Shown piece after piece: positions 45,092 through 56,886 of a DNA stretch of 64,000 bases (positions within the stretch are counted from its first letter, which is position 1; each line of letters starts with the position of its first letter). The stretch spans positions 248,001 to 312,000 of the forward strand of contig MU128914.1 in assembly GCA_014904985.1 (NCBI GenBank), read 5' to 3'. The DNA comes from Hydnum rufescens UP504 (Eukaryota; Basidiomycota; Agaricomycetes; Cantharellales; Hydnaceae). The position numbers and the translations under genes were made by a program. A model generated the notes under the pieces. It made no database searches. It had not been told where the DNA came from and saw only the letters and a program-made list of their open reading frames with translations.

Positions 45092-46374
45092 TCATGATGT
45101 TTCCTGAACATAGTTGAATTGTACCCTTATCTCATTGATACAGCTTGAGACAGGACCTTCAGCTCCACCATCAAGGACACTATAAAATAAACATGGCTTT
45201 TAATCACTATCAATCCATTGAACATCCACACTCACCGTTCTAAAACATATATGGTATGAACCCGGCGATTTCTTTTCCCAACTGTGAGCTTGAGTAATGA
45301 TCTCTGGGTACCAGGTGGAAGAGCATCTATAGTGGTTCGAAGAAGTCGGTTACATGATGCTACACTCTGCTTGGTATCTTCATGCATGTCTTCAAGCCAT
45401 AAATTTAATTCCCAAAATCATTACTCAGATAGAGTATACGTACTTCCAACACAGGCGAAACCAGCAGGTGGGTACCGCTCCTTCTGCAATTGTATCTTGA
45501 GTCCGCGAACAAATTCATCCACTTTTTGCTTCACTTCCGTGGCACGAGCAAGGAAATCGGATGGGCTGGCAGTAGGGTCGAGAACTGCACTCCTCTCTTT
45601 CGTCTCTCTTCCATCCAACTTCGTGAAGATCCCAATAACAGGCACTGAACGGAGACAGGGGCCAGTGCATAAAATAGGGTCGAATGCTGCGACTCAGGGA
45701 CATACCTGATGCTGTGGATTCGGACAAAAAGCCTGACTCCCGGAATCCAAAGGGCCTGTCATTATCTGTTGGAATGCAGAGCCTGCAGCAATCGATGAGT
45801 CGAAGTATGAAGACGTCATGAGGGAACGCACCAAATTGCATGCAACTGCTGTGAAGGCGAAGCTAACGAGCGCTTTCGAATAAATTTCCAGACGGCCTGG
45901 AGTTCCTCGACCCCTCCCGCCTCGAAACCACCAGAGTCGTGGAAAACGAAATCAGAGTTTGATGCGTAAGTGATTTCGTCGTCGATATTGTGAATTCCTC
46001 TCTAGATGGTATGAAAACATCGAGCACCGGCGTGCATGATTGCTAGGATGACTCTTACTTGATCGTATCCCTTGGGGACCTCCTCGATCTGAGACGGACA
46101 AATTAGACCAGCATTTCTACTGAGTTCGACCATATATTGTAATTACGCGTTCTCCGTTCCGGGTCACTATAGCGGCGCCGGCGGAGCTGTTTGTCAGTCG
46201 TTCGAGTAGAGTGGTCTTTCCTGCGTTCGCCGGTCCAAGTATGAGGATCCTGAAGCGGTTGTTTCTGACCCTGTCTTTGTTGGAGAGTTCTTCATTGGGG
46301 ACTTCTTCGTCGGGGACCTCTTTCTTGGTGAATTTCTTGGCGAGTTTAAAATGCTTGCGGATAGATTTAAACAT
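45092..46374 (-). CDS. G-domain (P-loop GTPase-like) protein
   Basis: Seven exons on the minus strand: 46374-46147, 46088-46059, 46001-45832, 45782-45706, 45644-45444, 45389-45236 and 45179-45092. They give 948 nt (315 aa) with canonical junctions. After a basic N-terminus come the Walker A motif GPANAGKTT (residues about 47-55), the G3-like FVFHDSGGFEAGG and the G4-like FTKLDG, so it should bind and hydrolyse GTP. Proteins of this type (fungal G-domain proteins near AIG1/septin-like P-loop families) are expanded in mushrooms, mostly without known role. The start is chosen at MFKSIRK because the upstream in-frame extension is low-quality sequence. The C-terminus looks short for the family, and the last exon runs on to the donor of the micro-exon array. 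The stop TGA overlaps an ATG (45,095-45,093) that opens the frame compatible with that array. Confidence 0.82.
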
Positions 46375-46803
46375 GGTTGGTGGACTAGAGAAAGAGACAG
46401 GGCGTCTGCGTATGTGAAATGTTAAATACATTTGTACACATACCACAAAATGTCAAAGCCAGACAGCAGGAGCATTCCTGTTATGTCAACTTGACTAGCT
46501 TCTCTGAGTGCTTCTTCAAGATAGGGACATTCTATGGACAGGTGTGGCCGAGTGCCACATCCTGATCTGGTAACGTTGAACCAGGAACCATGGAGACTCA
46601 TGTGCCAACCCAGAGAGGAAAGTATTATGGATTTGATGTCCCCAAAAGTGGCTGTACATTTCAGTACCCATGTACAATTTGCTGCCTTTAGGGTCAAAGT
46701 TCCTCGTGAAGCCGTAGCTTCTATTCTGATGAATAAGACTGTGCACGAGGCCTCAGCGTGTCTTCAGGAGACACCAACAAGCTGTACTCCATCTGTTAGA
46801 ATA

Positions 46804-47792
46804 ATGCCTCTCCGAATCCCCAAGTTCCTCCGACGGGGACACCACGTTCCTACTCCTAGCTCTTATACTGTGGGTACCAACGCGTCGCAGGATTCCTCCA
46901 CCCTCAGACCCACCATCGACTCTCTCCTAGAGGATTCTAGGTATGCTACGTTCGTCAGCCGTACCTCTGTCAGTGCTCAACTAGCCTCGTTGGGTTCAGG
47001 GTGCTCGTTGTGGGAAAAGTGAGCCATGCATCCTTTTCGATCCATTTCACTCACTGTACAGCATTTGCAGTCGGGGGCGGGAAATGTTCTTTGATCAATG
47101 CAGTATTCCGCGTCAACAACCTCACTGTGCGTTCTCTTCTGCTTCCCAAATCTTGCACTACTTGATCCTGATGCATGCTATAGAGAACCTCCAATTTCCA
47201 TGCCACTCCACACAATATTGATCAGGGACTCACCTCTGATGATAACCATTGACTCATTCTACACGATTCACAAGGATTCGTTGGCGGAGATATAAAGAAT
47301 CTTAAAACGGTTCAAGAGTTCATCAAGAGGGGCGCGGAAAGGGAGCTTAAGACAGGCTACATGCTATTTGGTGCGTATAATCTTACCTTTTCTACCGAGT
47401 TCCCCCATGGGATCCTCATTTCTCACAGCTCTAGGCTGTGCTGCGAGATTCCCATTTCCGGAGGTCGAGTTTTCGAGCGAGGAGATGAAAGACTCCTCCA
47501 GGACGATGCCAGCAAGGGTATATTGATCGGTTCTCTCGAAACTGGTGTTTCTATGCTGACTGTTGGCGATGTATCATCCTGCATCCCCCAAGTCGCGATC
47601 GTTGTCGTATTCACCAAGTACGACCAGCTTGTGGTGCAAAAGAAGTTTACCGTAACTCTCACTAGCTGCTTCCCCCCTCGCGTCCACACCGAACGAGTGC
47701 CGGCTCTACTATATACTCCGGCGCATGCAGTAAGGCGGGCTTCAGCGCTACCGCTCCGAGTCATGAGTGCTGCTGCCGGCACCTTGGTCTAG
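46804..47792 (+). pseudogene. Broken paralogue of the G-domain gene
   Basis: The plus strand, head-to-head with the intact gene. Exon-like pieces 46804-46940, 46985-47018 and from 47071 encode FRVLVVGK, then GGGKCSLINAVFRVNN (P-loop), then LILHDSQGFVGGD (G3-like, about 47,256-47,295), and VVVFTKYDQLV (G4-like, about 47,600-47,635). Lesions: the frame does not join across the P-loop intron (47,018/47,071); TGA at 47,250-47,252 lies just before the G3 motif; and a one-base frame change near 47,345-47,356 precedes CTACATGCTATTTG, which in the other frame gives the expected LHAIW block. Introns otherwise keep GT...AG. It is an inactive G-domain gene copy. Confidence 0.72.
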
Positions 47793-48964
47793 CATCCTGG
47801 TAAATAGGTTCATACCTGGACCGTTCGAGAGGACTGATTCAATTGCTAGACCGTCAGGGCAGATGCTCAGAATGTATTGCATTGCAATCATGAGGGGAAT
47901 TCCGACAACAAAAAATGATTCCGTGTGCACCTCGCACAAGTAACCTTATTCCATGGACTTTCACCTTATGTTCTGGAAAAGGAGTGGTGCGAAGAAGCCA
48001 GACCACCAGCGGATGTACGGTATCCCGTCATTAGTCGGAATTCCAACAAAAAAAAGTTCTGTCCTCGAACAGGTCCCTGAAGTCGCCTGGTCATCCGGTG
48101 CTTTCGCGCTTCCGAGATAGACCTACTACAATCCAAGCCTGCCGCACAATCATTGAGCTATTAGGCCATATGTGATTTAGGCTGAAATCTCTTGCTTCTG
48201 ATTCTGATTGTTAGAAAAGAATCCAAACGTGACTCACAAAAACCATTCTCTCAGTCGGTTGTAGGCCCCCCAATCGCCTTCTCCACATCACGAGGGTTCA
48301 TACTTGTCTTCTTCCCATCCAAGAACCAATCGGTAGCTACTTCTCTTGTTGTCTTTTGAACGATGCCGTTTCCTTCTTTTCGCTACCCGGCAGCTTGTCG
48401 TCTCGACGGTCCGAACGGTGCTGTACACGCGGTTACCGTCAACAAATGTTGCGTTCGGTAATCTGGCGTGCGAAAGGCATCGTCCTTTACTTCTATGTGG
48501 ATGGGCCGACTCAGGCGTCAGTGAAGACCGTGCGCAATGATATCAGAAATGAATAGCGCGCTTTAAACGTCCATATGCGTGGATTGAGTGCTTGGGCGCT
48601 ACACGCGAGTGTTTTCAATCTGCTAGTATCTCTTCTATTTCCAGCTGCCATCGGGCCACTACCTGATATGAAGTATATAGAGCACTAGGACATCTATCAT
48701 CCTCATCCTTTGGTCTCTATGTATCATCATTCGCACGGAGATCATATGCCCCTTTGCTCCTTCCATTGCTGTAATTGTATACCTCCCCAGGAGGTTGGGA
48801 ATGTGTTTATTCGCTAGCGCATGCGAACATTCATGTCACAGCAGGGTGCACGTATACTTGCACCTGGCTCCCCACATCAGCTGACCACTTTGAAACCAGA
48901 AGTCGATTGTAGGCGCCTTCGAAAATGGCATAAGCTTTCCCGGGTTTCTTCGCTACCAAGTATT
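47793..48964. other. No confident gene
   Basis: Several short frames occur (for example 48,346-48,540 and 48,356-48,556 on plus, 47,748-47,939 on minus) but none shows a motif, a start context or splice structure that I can defend. The left part may be the decayed 3' end of the G-domain pseudogene. Confidence 0.4.
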
Positions 48965-50295
48965 TCAAGGTTTCCCACCGCCGCACTTAGCTGCCAAGTA
49001 AGGTAACCAACCCAATCCCCCATCCGTCAATTTTAAACTCGTCTCGCTTCCACCATCCACACCCGCCCTATCGCCATGATTCGTCTTACGTCCCTTCTGC
49101 TGAAGTAAAATGATACGTAAATGGAACGAGGAACAAGGAAAGGATGGTTCCAGGACTGACCGTGAGTTCCCTCAAAGTCCTCTCCGCATGTTGTGCAATG
49201 TCATGACTGGGCAGATAAATATTGTCCTCTGTCCCTAAAGTTCGGAGATTTCTTGACCTCCAGCCAAAGAGGATTGCGGGCTGAACACGCCCGTAAGGGG
49301 GGAAATCGGAAGTCCCATCATGATTGGGGTACCGATTCAGATTTTTTCGAAGGGCGTCATTGAGGGTAACGCGTCCTTTCCGCGCGTTTCTGGGGTCTGC
49401 GAATACGGCGACCACCCCGTCGAAATGGAGGCTCTGAGCGATGAGTGTTTGCCTGACTAGTTAATAACAAAATGTGTCAACTGTTAGCGCTCCGTAGCCC
49501 CCAAATGACATCGGAGCAAGAGAGATACTCACCTCTTACTGCGCGCGATAAACCAGGCACGTTAACGAGCATCCCAAACGCCCTAAATCTCCGTGTTTCT
49601 GCATCAGAACCAGGTCCACGCAGCGGGTGCCGTGCTGGCGCTCGCGGGATTTTGGGCATGTAGAGATACCGAGTTCTGACTGCCCAGAGGACGTCTATAT
49701 TTGGTTTACGCTTGATAGTCCAGCCAGCGAGCAAATCCCCAGCGTCATCAGGATTCGGACTATCGAGTAGCTGGCCAAATTTTCCAGCGGCAGCATGCGA
49801 CTCGTAAAATACAGTACAGTTGAGGACTCCTCTATGGCCTCCAGAAAACACGAAGATCGAGGAGTTCAGTGTCGAGGTGATGAATTTTTCCAATAATTTA
49901 GATAGATCTCTCTTTTTGGAGTTCTTCGCTGAGGGAGCCTGTTTCGTTTCCGGGACTTGTGAGGCTTGGAAATATATCCTTGGGGTACTGTTGTCGATGA
50001 AGTGAATACCGGACGGGGTGATGGCGGCAATGGCATCGCGATCCGGGGCGTCTGCTGTGCCTATTCGCTGTGAGGATATTCTTGTGGATCTGGGGGACTT
50101 GGGGCTGGTCGTGGGCTCTACTGAAGTATCGAGAGAGGTGCTGTAGGAACTAGGGCGTGCAGGAAATCTTGGTCTGCAAAAATCCAGATTGGGATTAAAA
50201 CTCGGGACGGAAAGAGTCGTAAACAGACGCCCCGTTTGCCCACAACGAAAGAGACAAGAACCGCGCCGCAAAGCACCTTGGGTTGACAGGAACAT
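48965..50295 (-). CDS. Predicted mitochondrial protein, unknown function
   Basis: Exons 50295-49533, 49456-49161 and 49099-48965 give 1,194 nt (397 aa). The N-terminus is Arg/Ser-rich without acidic residues for about 25 residues (MFLSTQGALRRGSCLFRCGQ), typical of a mitochondrial presequence. A Ser/Pro-rich linker follows. The folded part begins near ITPSGIHFIDNSTPRIYF and contains SSIFVFSGGHRGVLNCTVFY, then LHFDGVVAVFADPRNARKG and SDFPPYGRVQPAILFGWRS. I do not recognise the family. The last exon is the least certain: a stop in the middle intron's reading would end it earlier. It lies tail-away from the Zn2Cys6 gene, the two starts being 76 bp apart, so they may share a promoter. Confidence 0.62.
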
Positions 50296-50371
50296 AGAGT
50301 AGTGGTTGATTATATTATCTCGGCAGCTCCCGCTTCATTCCACACCACACGGTTGCTTGCGACACCATTAG

Positions 50372-51079
50372 ATGGCAATGAAGACAGCGTCAAAGCGTAG
50401 CACCGCCCCTCGCCTTCGGAAGGCTGAGGCTTGCTTTCCTTGCAACAGGACGAAACATGTAAGCCCTCGAGATCCTTCCTTCTCCTGCACAATCTCTTCT
50501 CTGGATTAACCGCCGCGCGTGGTCACTGTCTGCTAGCGGTGCGACGCCGCCCAGCCTGCATGTACGCCATGCGTGAAGACGGGAAAGTACTGCGAATACC
50601 GAAACCAACGCAGAGGTGCCCCATCGTCTGTCGAACGAGTCGTCCAATTCGATCCCAAGCGGTTGCCCATGATACCTGGTAATGACGAGCAGCGGTCCAC
50701 TATGCTACGTGCTCCCTACAACCTGCAACCGTCCCACCTCCCAGTCCCACCGTTGTTATCCTCCGACATGTCGTTCCCGTCCTATCCTCAGACAACGGAC
50801 CTTCCCAAGCTCGCCACTGCCGTGCTCCCAGCCGCGCTAGGACTCCCCACATCTCCCCCCCTAAAATCGTCATCGTCCTCCGCGACAACAACAAAATCAC
50901 CATCAATGTCCGATATCATCCTAGTCCCTCCCCATCTCCCTCCATTCAACCCTCAAGCACCACACGCCCTTCGTCCTCTCCTCACGCTTGAACCAGACCC
51001 CCTGTTCCCCCGCAACCCCCCTCCCCTCTTCATCGACGGCAACGGCAAGCTCCGACACGCCCGATGGGACGACATATAG
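50372..51079 (+). CDS. Small Zn2Cys6 (GAL4-type) DNA-binding protein
   Basis: Two exons, 50372-50458 and 50537-51079, give 209 aa. The intron (78 nt, GTAAGC...CTAG) splits the zinc cluster after CFPCNRTKH. The spliced product has Cys at positions 21, 24, 31, 38, 41 and 48, the exact CX2CX6CX6CX2CX6C spacing of fungal binuclear clusters, with the usual basic residues between the second and third Cys. Such domains bind CGG-type half sites in the nucleus. The rest is Pro/Ser-rich with no fungal-specific transcription factor middle domain, so the protein is very short for its class. Two in-frame ATGs (50,372 and 50,378) are possible starts. It is divergently transcribed from the mitochondrial protein gene. 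Confidence 0.82.
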
Positions 51080-52194
51080 GCAAATGTTATCTTATGCCAG
51101 CCGTTGCTACGCCAGTGTATTCCATTTGAATGGACCCGCGCAGTCACGTCGATCCGGAATGCAATTATGTACAAGGATTCGGACACCCGGATACGGAAGA
51201 GATGAATCGGTCATGGTGCACCACATGCCAGTGTCGCTGCGGGGCAGAAATCTAGGGCTCCAAGGTCACCAATCAGTAGTATAGTAGATCGCCCACCCAA
51301 CATTTCCTATTATTCCTATTGGTCGCGGTGTGATAATAGAATTGACACAGGAAGGAATGGTCCGAGAGGAACAACGAGCGAAAGAGTGTTCCCGTATTTA
51401 GGGGGAGCGAACTTGCTTGGAGGTTGTGACGACCAATCTCGCAACCGCAATTCTTCGGGGGAGGGACATGTCAGTCTGCAGCCCTCCGACGGAATACACG
51501 TGGGTAATTTTGATGGGACGATTCATTCACTGCAAAATAATCACGCACTGAGACCAGGAAGGAAAGTCGGCCACTTGCTGATGTCTCAGCTAGAAGTTCA
51601 ATAGGTGGTCATGAAGATAGATGAAGTATGCACAGTACACAGAGGGAGGATCTCGTCAACTATGGAAAAAACCCGATATCAAGAGAATCAAAAAGATAGA
51701 ACGTCACATTGACAAACACGGCAAATGAGCTTCTGGACCTCGGGTGCGTCGGCCATCGAGGGAACGATCGAAGAGTCGATTCGTAAGACGACCTAGAGAA
51801 TTGACTGGAACTTGGGCCACTGCGGGCCATAAGATACGCGTAACACACTAGGTAACACAAAGAGCCCAAGGACCATTATACTTTAAGGGAGGCGACCACC
51901 ATTTGGAAAATGCACCACAAATTGACAAGGAGGCAGGAGAAAACAGGGACCCCGGCTGTTACGTTACGACGACAAAAATTCAATTCAGGGAGATGGCGAC
52001 CACCGATTCCTTCCCGTTCCTAGCGGCGTATCTGAATGGCAACAAACGGAATAGATCATGGAGAAGCTGGTAAGAGGCCGAGTCCATCCAGAAACTTTGA
52101 TCCCATGCATATGGAAGGGCTGGGAGAGGAAAGGTTTAATCAAATCTGAATACGGGGATTCCAGAGCGGAGTAAAAACAAAAAGAAGTCTCACC
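51080..52194. other. Intergenic region
   Basis: No gene is supported. Short open frames (51,386-51,604 plus; 51,660-51,869 minus) lack motifs. The stretch probably holds the 3' ends of the convergent Zn2Cys6 and SR-protein transcripts. Confidence 0.45.
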
Positions 52195-53886
52195 TTAGTA
52201 CCTAGCGGATGACCCCCCTTCGCGGTCATCCCCCCTGCGGTCGTAAGGATCCCGGTGTCCACGGTCTCTGTCATCCCTACGGTAAGAATCATCCCTATCG
52301 CGGCGATGGTCCCTGTCATCCTCCCTACGTGGGGGAGGCGCACGAGGGGAGCGCGAGCGGCGACGGTATTCATCCCTTCTATAGGGAGAACGTTCGCGAT
52401 CATAATATCTCCTCGGGGGAGAATAATCGCCGTACCTCCTGGGAGGCGAGCGAGAACGGCGAGGAGGTGAGCGATAGCGCTCACGGTCACGACCGATATC
52501 CTTCACGCCATTGAGCTAGAGGTAAGGCATGAGGTCATAAGTGGGGGCAAGCCATCAACATTCTTACGTCGGCGAGCTCAACGCGGACGATTGCTCCGCG
52601 AAGTTCTTTTCCATCAAGTCTCTTGACTGCATCATCTGCATCGTCTTGAGTTAGGTACTCGAGAATACTAGAGAAAGCACAGTCAGTACAAGTCACTTCA
52701 TTTGAGCGTCGAGAAAGCTCACCCTGTACCAGGAGTATCGCGATCGACGTCAGCAAATGAAACGTTGCCGACTTCACGACCGAAATCTTTGAGGTCCTAT
52801 AATTAAGTGAAACGAGTGAAAGGAGTTCGGTGAACGTCGGTCCTAGGCTCCCATAAGGCGAACGACGATTGCGGCCATGTAGAGAGAGAAAACAGTCCAT
52901 GTTTACGCGCCAGGAAGGTCCATGGGGGTAAGGAACACAATCGTGACGACCCGATCCAAATCCTCGGGTCCATCCCACGAGCGTATCCGGGTTCCATCCT
53001 GGGGGTGGTATCCAATGATCACGTCCCGAGAGCTTGAGAAGTCGCCGATCCGATCCTCGAGATCCGATGGAGCAACCAACCATGTGTCCCATAAAGAGTC
53101 TAGGGGCGGCCATCGAACACCCGGCAGAAGATAAAGGAGCCACCCGCGAGTATATACAGTTGACGAAGGAATACACGACCCACGGCTCATGATGGAAAAC
53201 ATAGATAAAAATGAACGTACCTGCCAACTTGTGTCCCTCGAGATATTTAAGACTGTAATACGGTACCCAGGAGGCCTTCTGGCACGGGGGGGAGGGAGAT
53301 CACGGCGACTGTCACGAGGAGGAGCGGCACGACCGCTGAGTGAATCACAACATTCTCTGATGTTAGACAACATCGAACGGATGGAAGGGCACTTACCCGT
53401 CAAACTCCCTGCGTCTGTTTTCACGAGCGAACTCGACAATAATGCTACGAGGGAGCGACAAAGACCATAAGCGCCCGCCACCGAATGTTACAAATCATGA
53501 CAGAATCAAACCTCTGGCCAAGGAACTGCTTTCCATTGAAGTTCTGGACAATGTCCTCGGCCTCCTGAAGGGACAAGGGACAGGAGACGTTGTATAAGGG
53601 ATTCTGAGACCACCAAACGAAACCCATACTTTTGAACTCTCAAACTCAACGAATCCGAATCCTGTAGATGGGCGTAAGGACAGAGCCAAATGTAGCCCAA
53701 CTAGTAAGCCCACCTGTCATGACACGGCAGTCAATAATGCGACCATAACCGTCGAAGAATTTTTGAACATCCGACTGTTGAGTGTCAGTGGGGAGTCCTG
53801 TACGCCCGTCGAACGGTCCATCATCAACAAATCATCGGGGGAATAGCTTGCACCAACGTACGTCCGAGATACAAGCGTCTCGACAT
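52195..53886 (-). CDS. srp2: SR-type splicing/mRNA-binding protein, Srp2-like
   Basis: Nine exons: 53886-53862, 53797-53714, 53661-53630, 53564-53512, 53444-53397, 53335-53221, 52796-52723, 52667-52568 and 52515-52195 (852 nt, 283 aa). RRM1 (residues about 4-75) starts RLYLGRLPTDTQQSDVQKFF and has RNP1-like GFGFVEFE. RRM2 (about 100-170) has ITVLNISRDTSWQDLKDFGR, with the SWQDLKD signature of the second, pseudo-RRM of SR proteins. The C-terminal ~100 residues are an RS domain (RSRSPPRR, RRRSRSPRAPPPRR). The order matches fission yeast Srp2 and metazoan SRSF1/4-type proteins, which act in splice-site choice and mRNA export. Exon 1 is only 25 nt. One intron is about 424 nt, long for this locus and possibly regulatory. 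Mirror ORFs on the plus strand are shadows. Confidence 0.88.
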
Positions 53887-54018
53887 GCTTCTTGCTTTGC
53901 TGAGGGCTGTGGCAAAAAAAGTTCGACGATAGGCGGGAGTTCAAATTTCGGAACACTCCGATTGAATTACGTAAGTCGCCATCCAAGGGCGTAGTTTAGT
54001 GTACATGGAGAATAAAGC
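53887..54018. other. Short spacer between SR-protein and NFS1 genes
   Basis: Only 132 bp separate the NFS1 stop from the SR-protein start, both on the minus strand, so the SR-protein promoter overlaps the NFS1 3' end. No TATA box stands out. Confidence 0.5.
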
Positions 54019-55800
54019 CTAGTGCTGAGATTGAGACCAGTCAATTGAGTTGATATCAATCCCTTCTTGAACCATCTCCCATAAGGGGCTGAAAAGGGTA
54101 TGCTTCAGGATGTGACTGACTCTAACGAATGCAGACAACAAGAGCATACCTCATGTCTCGTAGCTTGTTCACTGTTCCCACAATTTCCTTTATCACATAG
54201 TCAATTTCGGCCTCGGTTGTAAAACGGCCTATACCAAAGCGGAGTGATGAATGGGCCATGTCCTCAGCGGCACCTGTAGGGGCAGAATTGATTAAACCTC
54301 CAGAAACACATCAGTATGACGAAACCCACCAAGTGCACGAAGGACATAAGACGGTTCGAGTGAAGCCGACGTACAGGCACTCCCTGATGATAGTGCGATT
54401 TTCTGAGTTCAGATTGTTGAGTAAATGGCAATCAAAGGGAAAGGATTGAGCTTGCAGACCTTGAGAGCCATCAAGAGACTCTCGCCTTCGACGTATGCGA
54501 AACTCAAGTTGACACACCCAGGATATCCATTGGTATCACCATTTCGGACAATATGATCCACTTGGGATGCCAAACCGGTAATAAGACGTTGGGAAAGTTC
54601 TGATATGTGCATTTGGTCGTACTACAGGGAGCGATCTAGTCAGCGAGTGGATTTGACCATTGAGTCAGACACGTACTCACAGGCATCTCGCGTTTTGCGA
54701 TTTCACATGCAGCACCAAGACCCACGACGAGAGGGCTAGGCAAGGTTCCACTCCGCAGCCCGCGCTCTTGACCACCACCGCTCATGATCGGCTCCAGACG
54801 CACACGCGGCCGTCTGCGCACATAAGCTGCCCCAACGCCTTTTGGCCCATATAATTTGTGGCCAGATATACTCATAACATCCACATTCATCTCGTTGACG
54901 TGGAGAGGGATTTTCCCAGCGGCTTGTGCGGCATCGGTATGGAAATGCACGCCTTTGTACCTGCGAACAATCTTTCCGATCTCACGTAGCGGTTGAATGA
55001 CACCGATCTCGTTGTTGACGGCCATGACCGAGACCAGAGAGGTTTGATCTGGCCGGATGGCTGCCTCGAGCTCGGCGAGATCGACCACCCCGTTCGACTG
55101 TACCGGAAGATAGGTAATATCGAAACCCTCCTCGGAGAGCTTGCGACACGAGTCGAGAACGCATTTGTGCTCCGTCTGTGTGGTTATTATGTGCTGTCGG
55201 CGTTCTTTATTGAAACGGGCTACCCCCTTAACGAGCATGTTGTTGGATTCGGTGGCTCCAGACGTAAATACTATGTCCTTGGCATCGGCGCCGATGAGAT
55301 TTGCGACTTGCTGGAGATGATCATGGGTGAAGTAGGAACGGGGGATGTGAGGATATGAAATGGGACCAATTTACCTTGCGTGCATTATCTACGGCTTCCT
55401 CTGCCTCCCATCCATAAGAATGGGTCCTGCTGTGCGGATTACCATACTGCTCTGTCATGTATGGCAGCATTGCATCGAGTACTCGGGGGTCCAAGGGGGT
55501 GGTGGCCTGGGCAGAGAGATCAGATATATTGAGCTCAGCCAGATATCTCATTAAGCAGGAAGACAGCGGGAGAAGACAGATTGTACTCGCCTGCATATCA
55601 AGGTAAATGGCACGGTCATTCTGCCTGACGGGCTCAAGAGTGAAACCGGGATAGTCCTGGCCTGGAAACTTCGGAGGGTCAACTACAGTGGCCCTATCAA
55701 CAGAGGACGGCTGCACGAAGCTCCTGATACTTGACCCCGATGGTGTTCTCGCCGCTATAGACCTGCGTGCTGTTGAGCGTAGCGACCGAGAGAATAGCAT
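54019..55800 (-). CDS. NFS1: Cysteine desulfurase, mitochondrial
   Basis: Seven exons: 55800-55591, 55506-55375, 55310-54681, 54621-54460, 54402-54330, 54273-54150 and 54088-54019 (1,401 nt, 466 aa). The class V aminotransferase fold is clear: [20 protein letters not shown], the TSGATESNN loop, [36 protein letters not shown], the PLP lysine in [12 protein letters not shown], and the catalytic Cys loop [19 protein letters not shown], ending [18 protein letters not shown]. It takes sulfur from cysteine as enzyme persulfide for Fe-S cluster assembly on the scaffold Isu1 with Isd11, and for tRNA thiolation. The Arg/Ser-rich first 40 residues are a mitochondrial presequence. Intron 1 has a GC donor (CAG|GCGAGT). 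Length is normal for the family. Confidence 0.95.
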
Positions 55801-56886
55801 CGTTCGGAATATTAAGTAAGCATAGTGCGGGCCCGGAGATTTGCGCATCAGACGCATCCGCATCCGTATGGCTGCGCGCATCACTAATAACGCTGGAAGT
55901 GGTTTTGTTGCCCAGCCATCCCTCCCTCAGCTGTGTAGAGTGTCTTATTAGACTTACTTGGCATGATAGGACCCTTGGTGATAGCAATTTAGAACTTTGG
56001 AAATGGACTCCGTTATCCCTTACTCAAAATACTACTCTAAGGATTGCACAAACATGAAATGGAATTTTGTGTCCCCGTGTCACCCTGGAGATCCTTAAGC
56101 TTACCTTGCTCCTTGAGAGTTTAAGGTGTTAGTTTTCATACGTGCTAGTGGGCCAGATTTCTGGATTCGCTTAAGCCACTCTTGAACATGAGTTCTATCA
56201 TTACTGAGGTTTTGCTAACCCCTCCTAGGGTATGACTTCACGTCTGCCTGGCGGCTCTCAATGAGGTGCATCTGCTACTGCGTGGTGGTCTGCATCCTCA
56301 AGCTGTGGCCGAATACCCAAATATTCGCTCATTCCGCGAGCCCATGCAACTTCCGATGGCGATCCTCCTCAATAAATTACTCCCTGATGGAGGACACATG
56401 ATATACTGGAAAAGCAATGGATTTATCGAAACTTGTATTCCAAGGCTCATTGCATTCTTTGTACACAAGAAATACATCCCTCGTTCAAGACGCAGACCTA
56501 GGTAGGCACACTGAGATGATGCAATCGCGATAAACATACTACGACGCGTGCACCACCTTCAGCCGTCTGTCCAATGCGCAAGACCATCTCCTTCGGTTGA
56601 CTCTACCCACACGCAGACCACCCACATGTCCAACCCCGCCCCAAAAATAGCATTTCGAGCGATTGGCGCTGTGCCGCGTCTTTTTGCTTCGCAACTAGTT
56701 GGGACTCGTAGCAGTAAAATTTGGCTGTAAATGCAACATTTATATGACCCCAATCACTAGGAAGGCGACACTGGGGGTTTCAGACATAAAAACAATCTCC
56801 CCTCCAACCCACAAGACCCCAGACTAACGAAATGCTTCGGTGAGGAACACATCGTGAACAGGAGTTCGGCCTGGCTCACCTCCGTT
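55801..56886. other. Intergenic region upstream of NFS1
   Basis: No gene could be supported. Frames at 56,266-56,505 (plus) and 56,298-56,537 (minus) overlap each other and have no motif. The NFS1 promoter should lie in the first few hundred bases. Confidence 0.45.

Noticed and set aside
48346..48556. Two overlapping 64-66 aa ORFs
   Set aside because: They overlap in different frames and neither shows homology-like features or splice structure.
52209..52514. Plus-strand ORFs over the SR gene
   Set aside because: They are antisense to the RS domain; the RRM and RS motifs establish the minus-strand gene.
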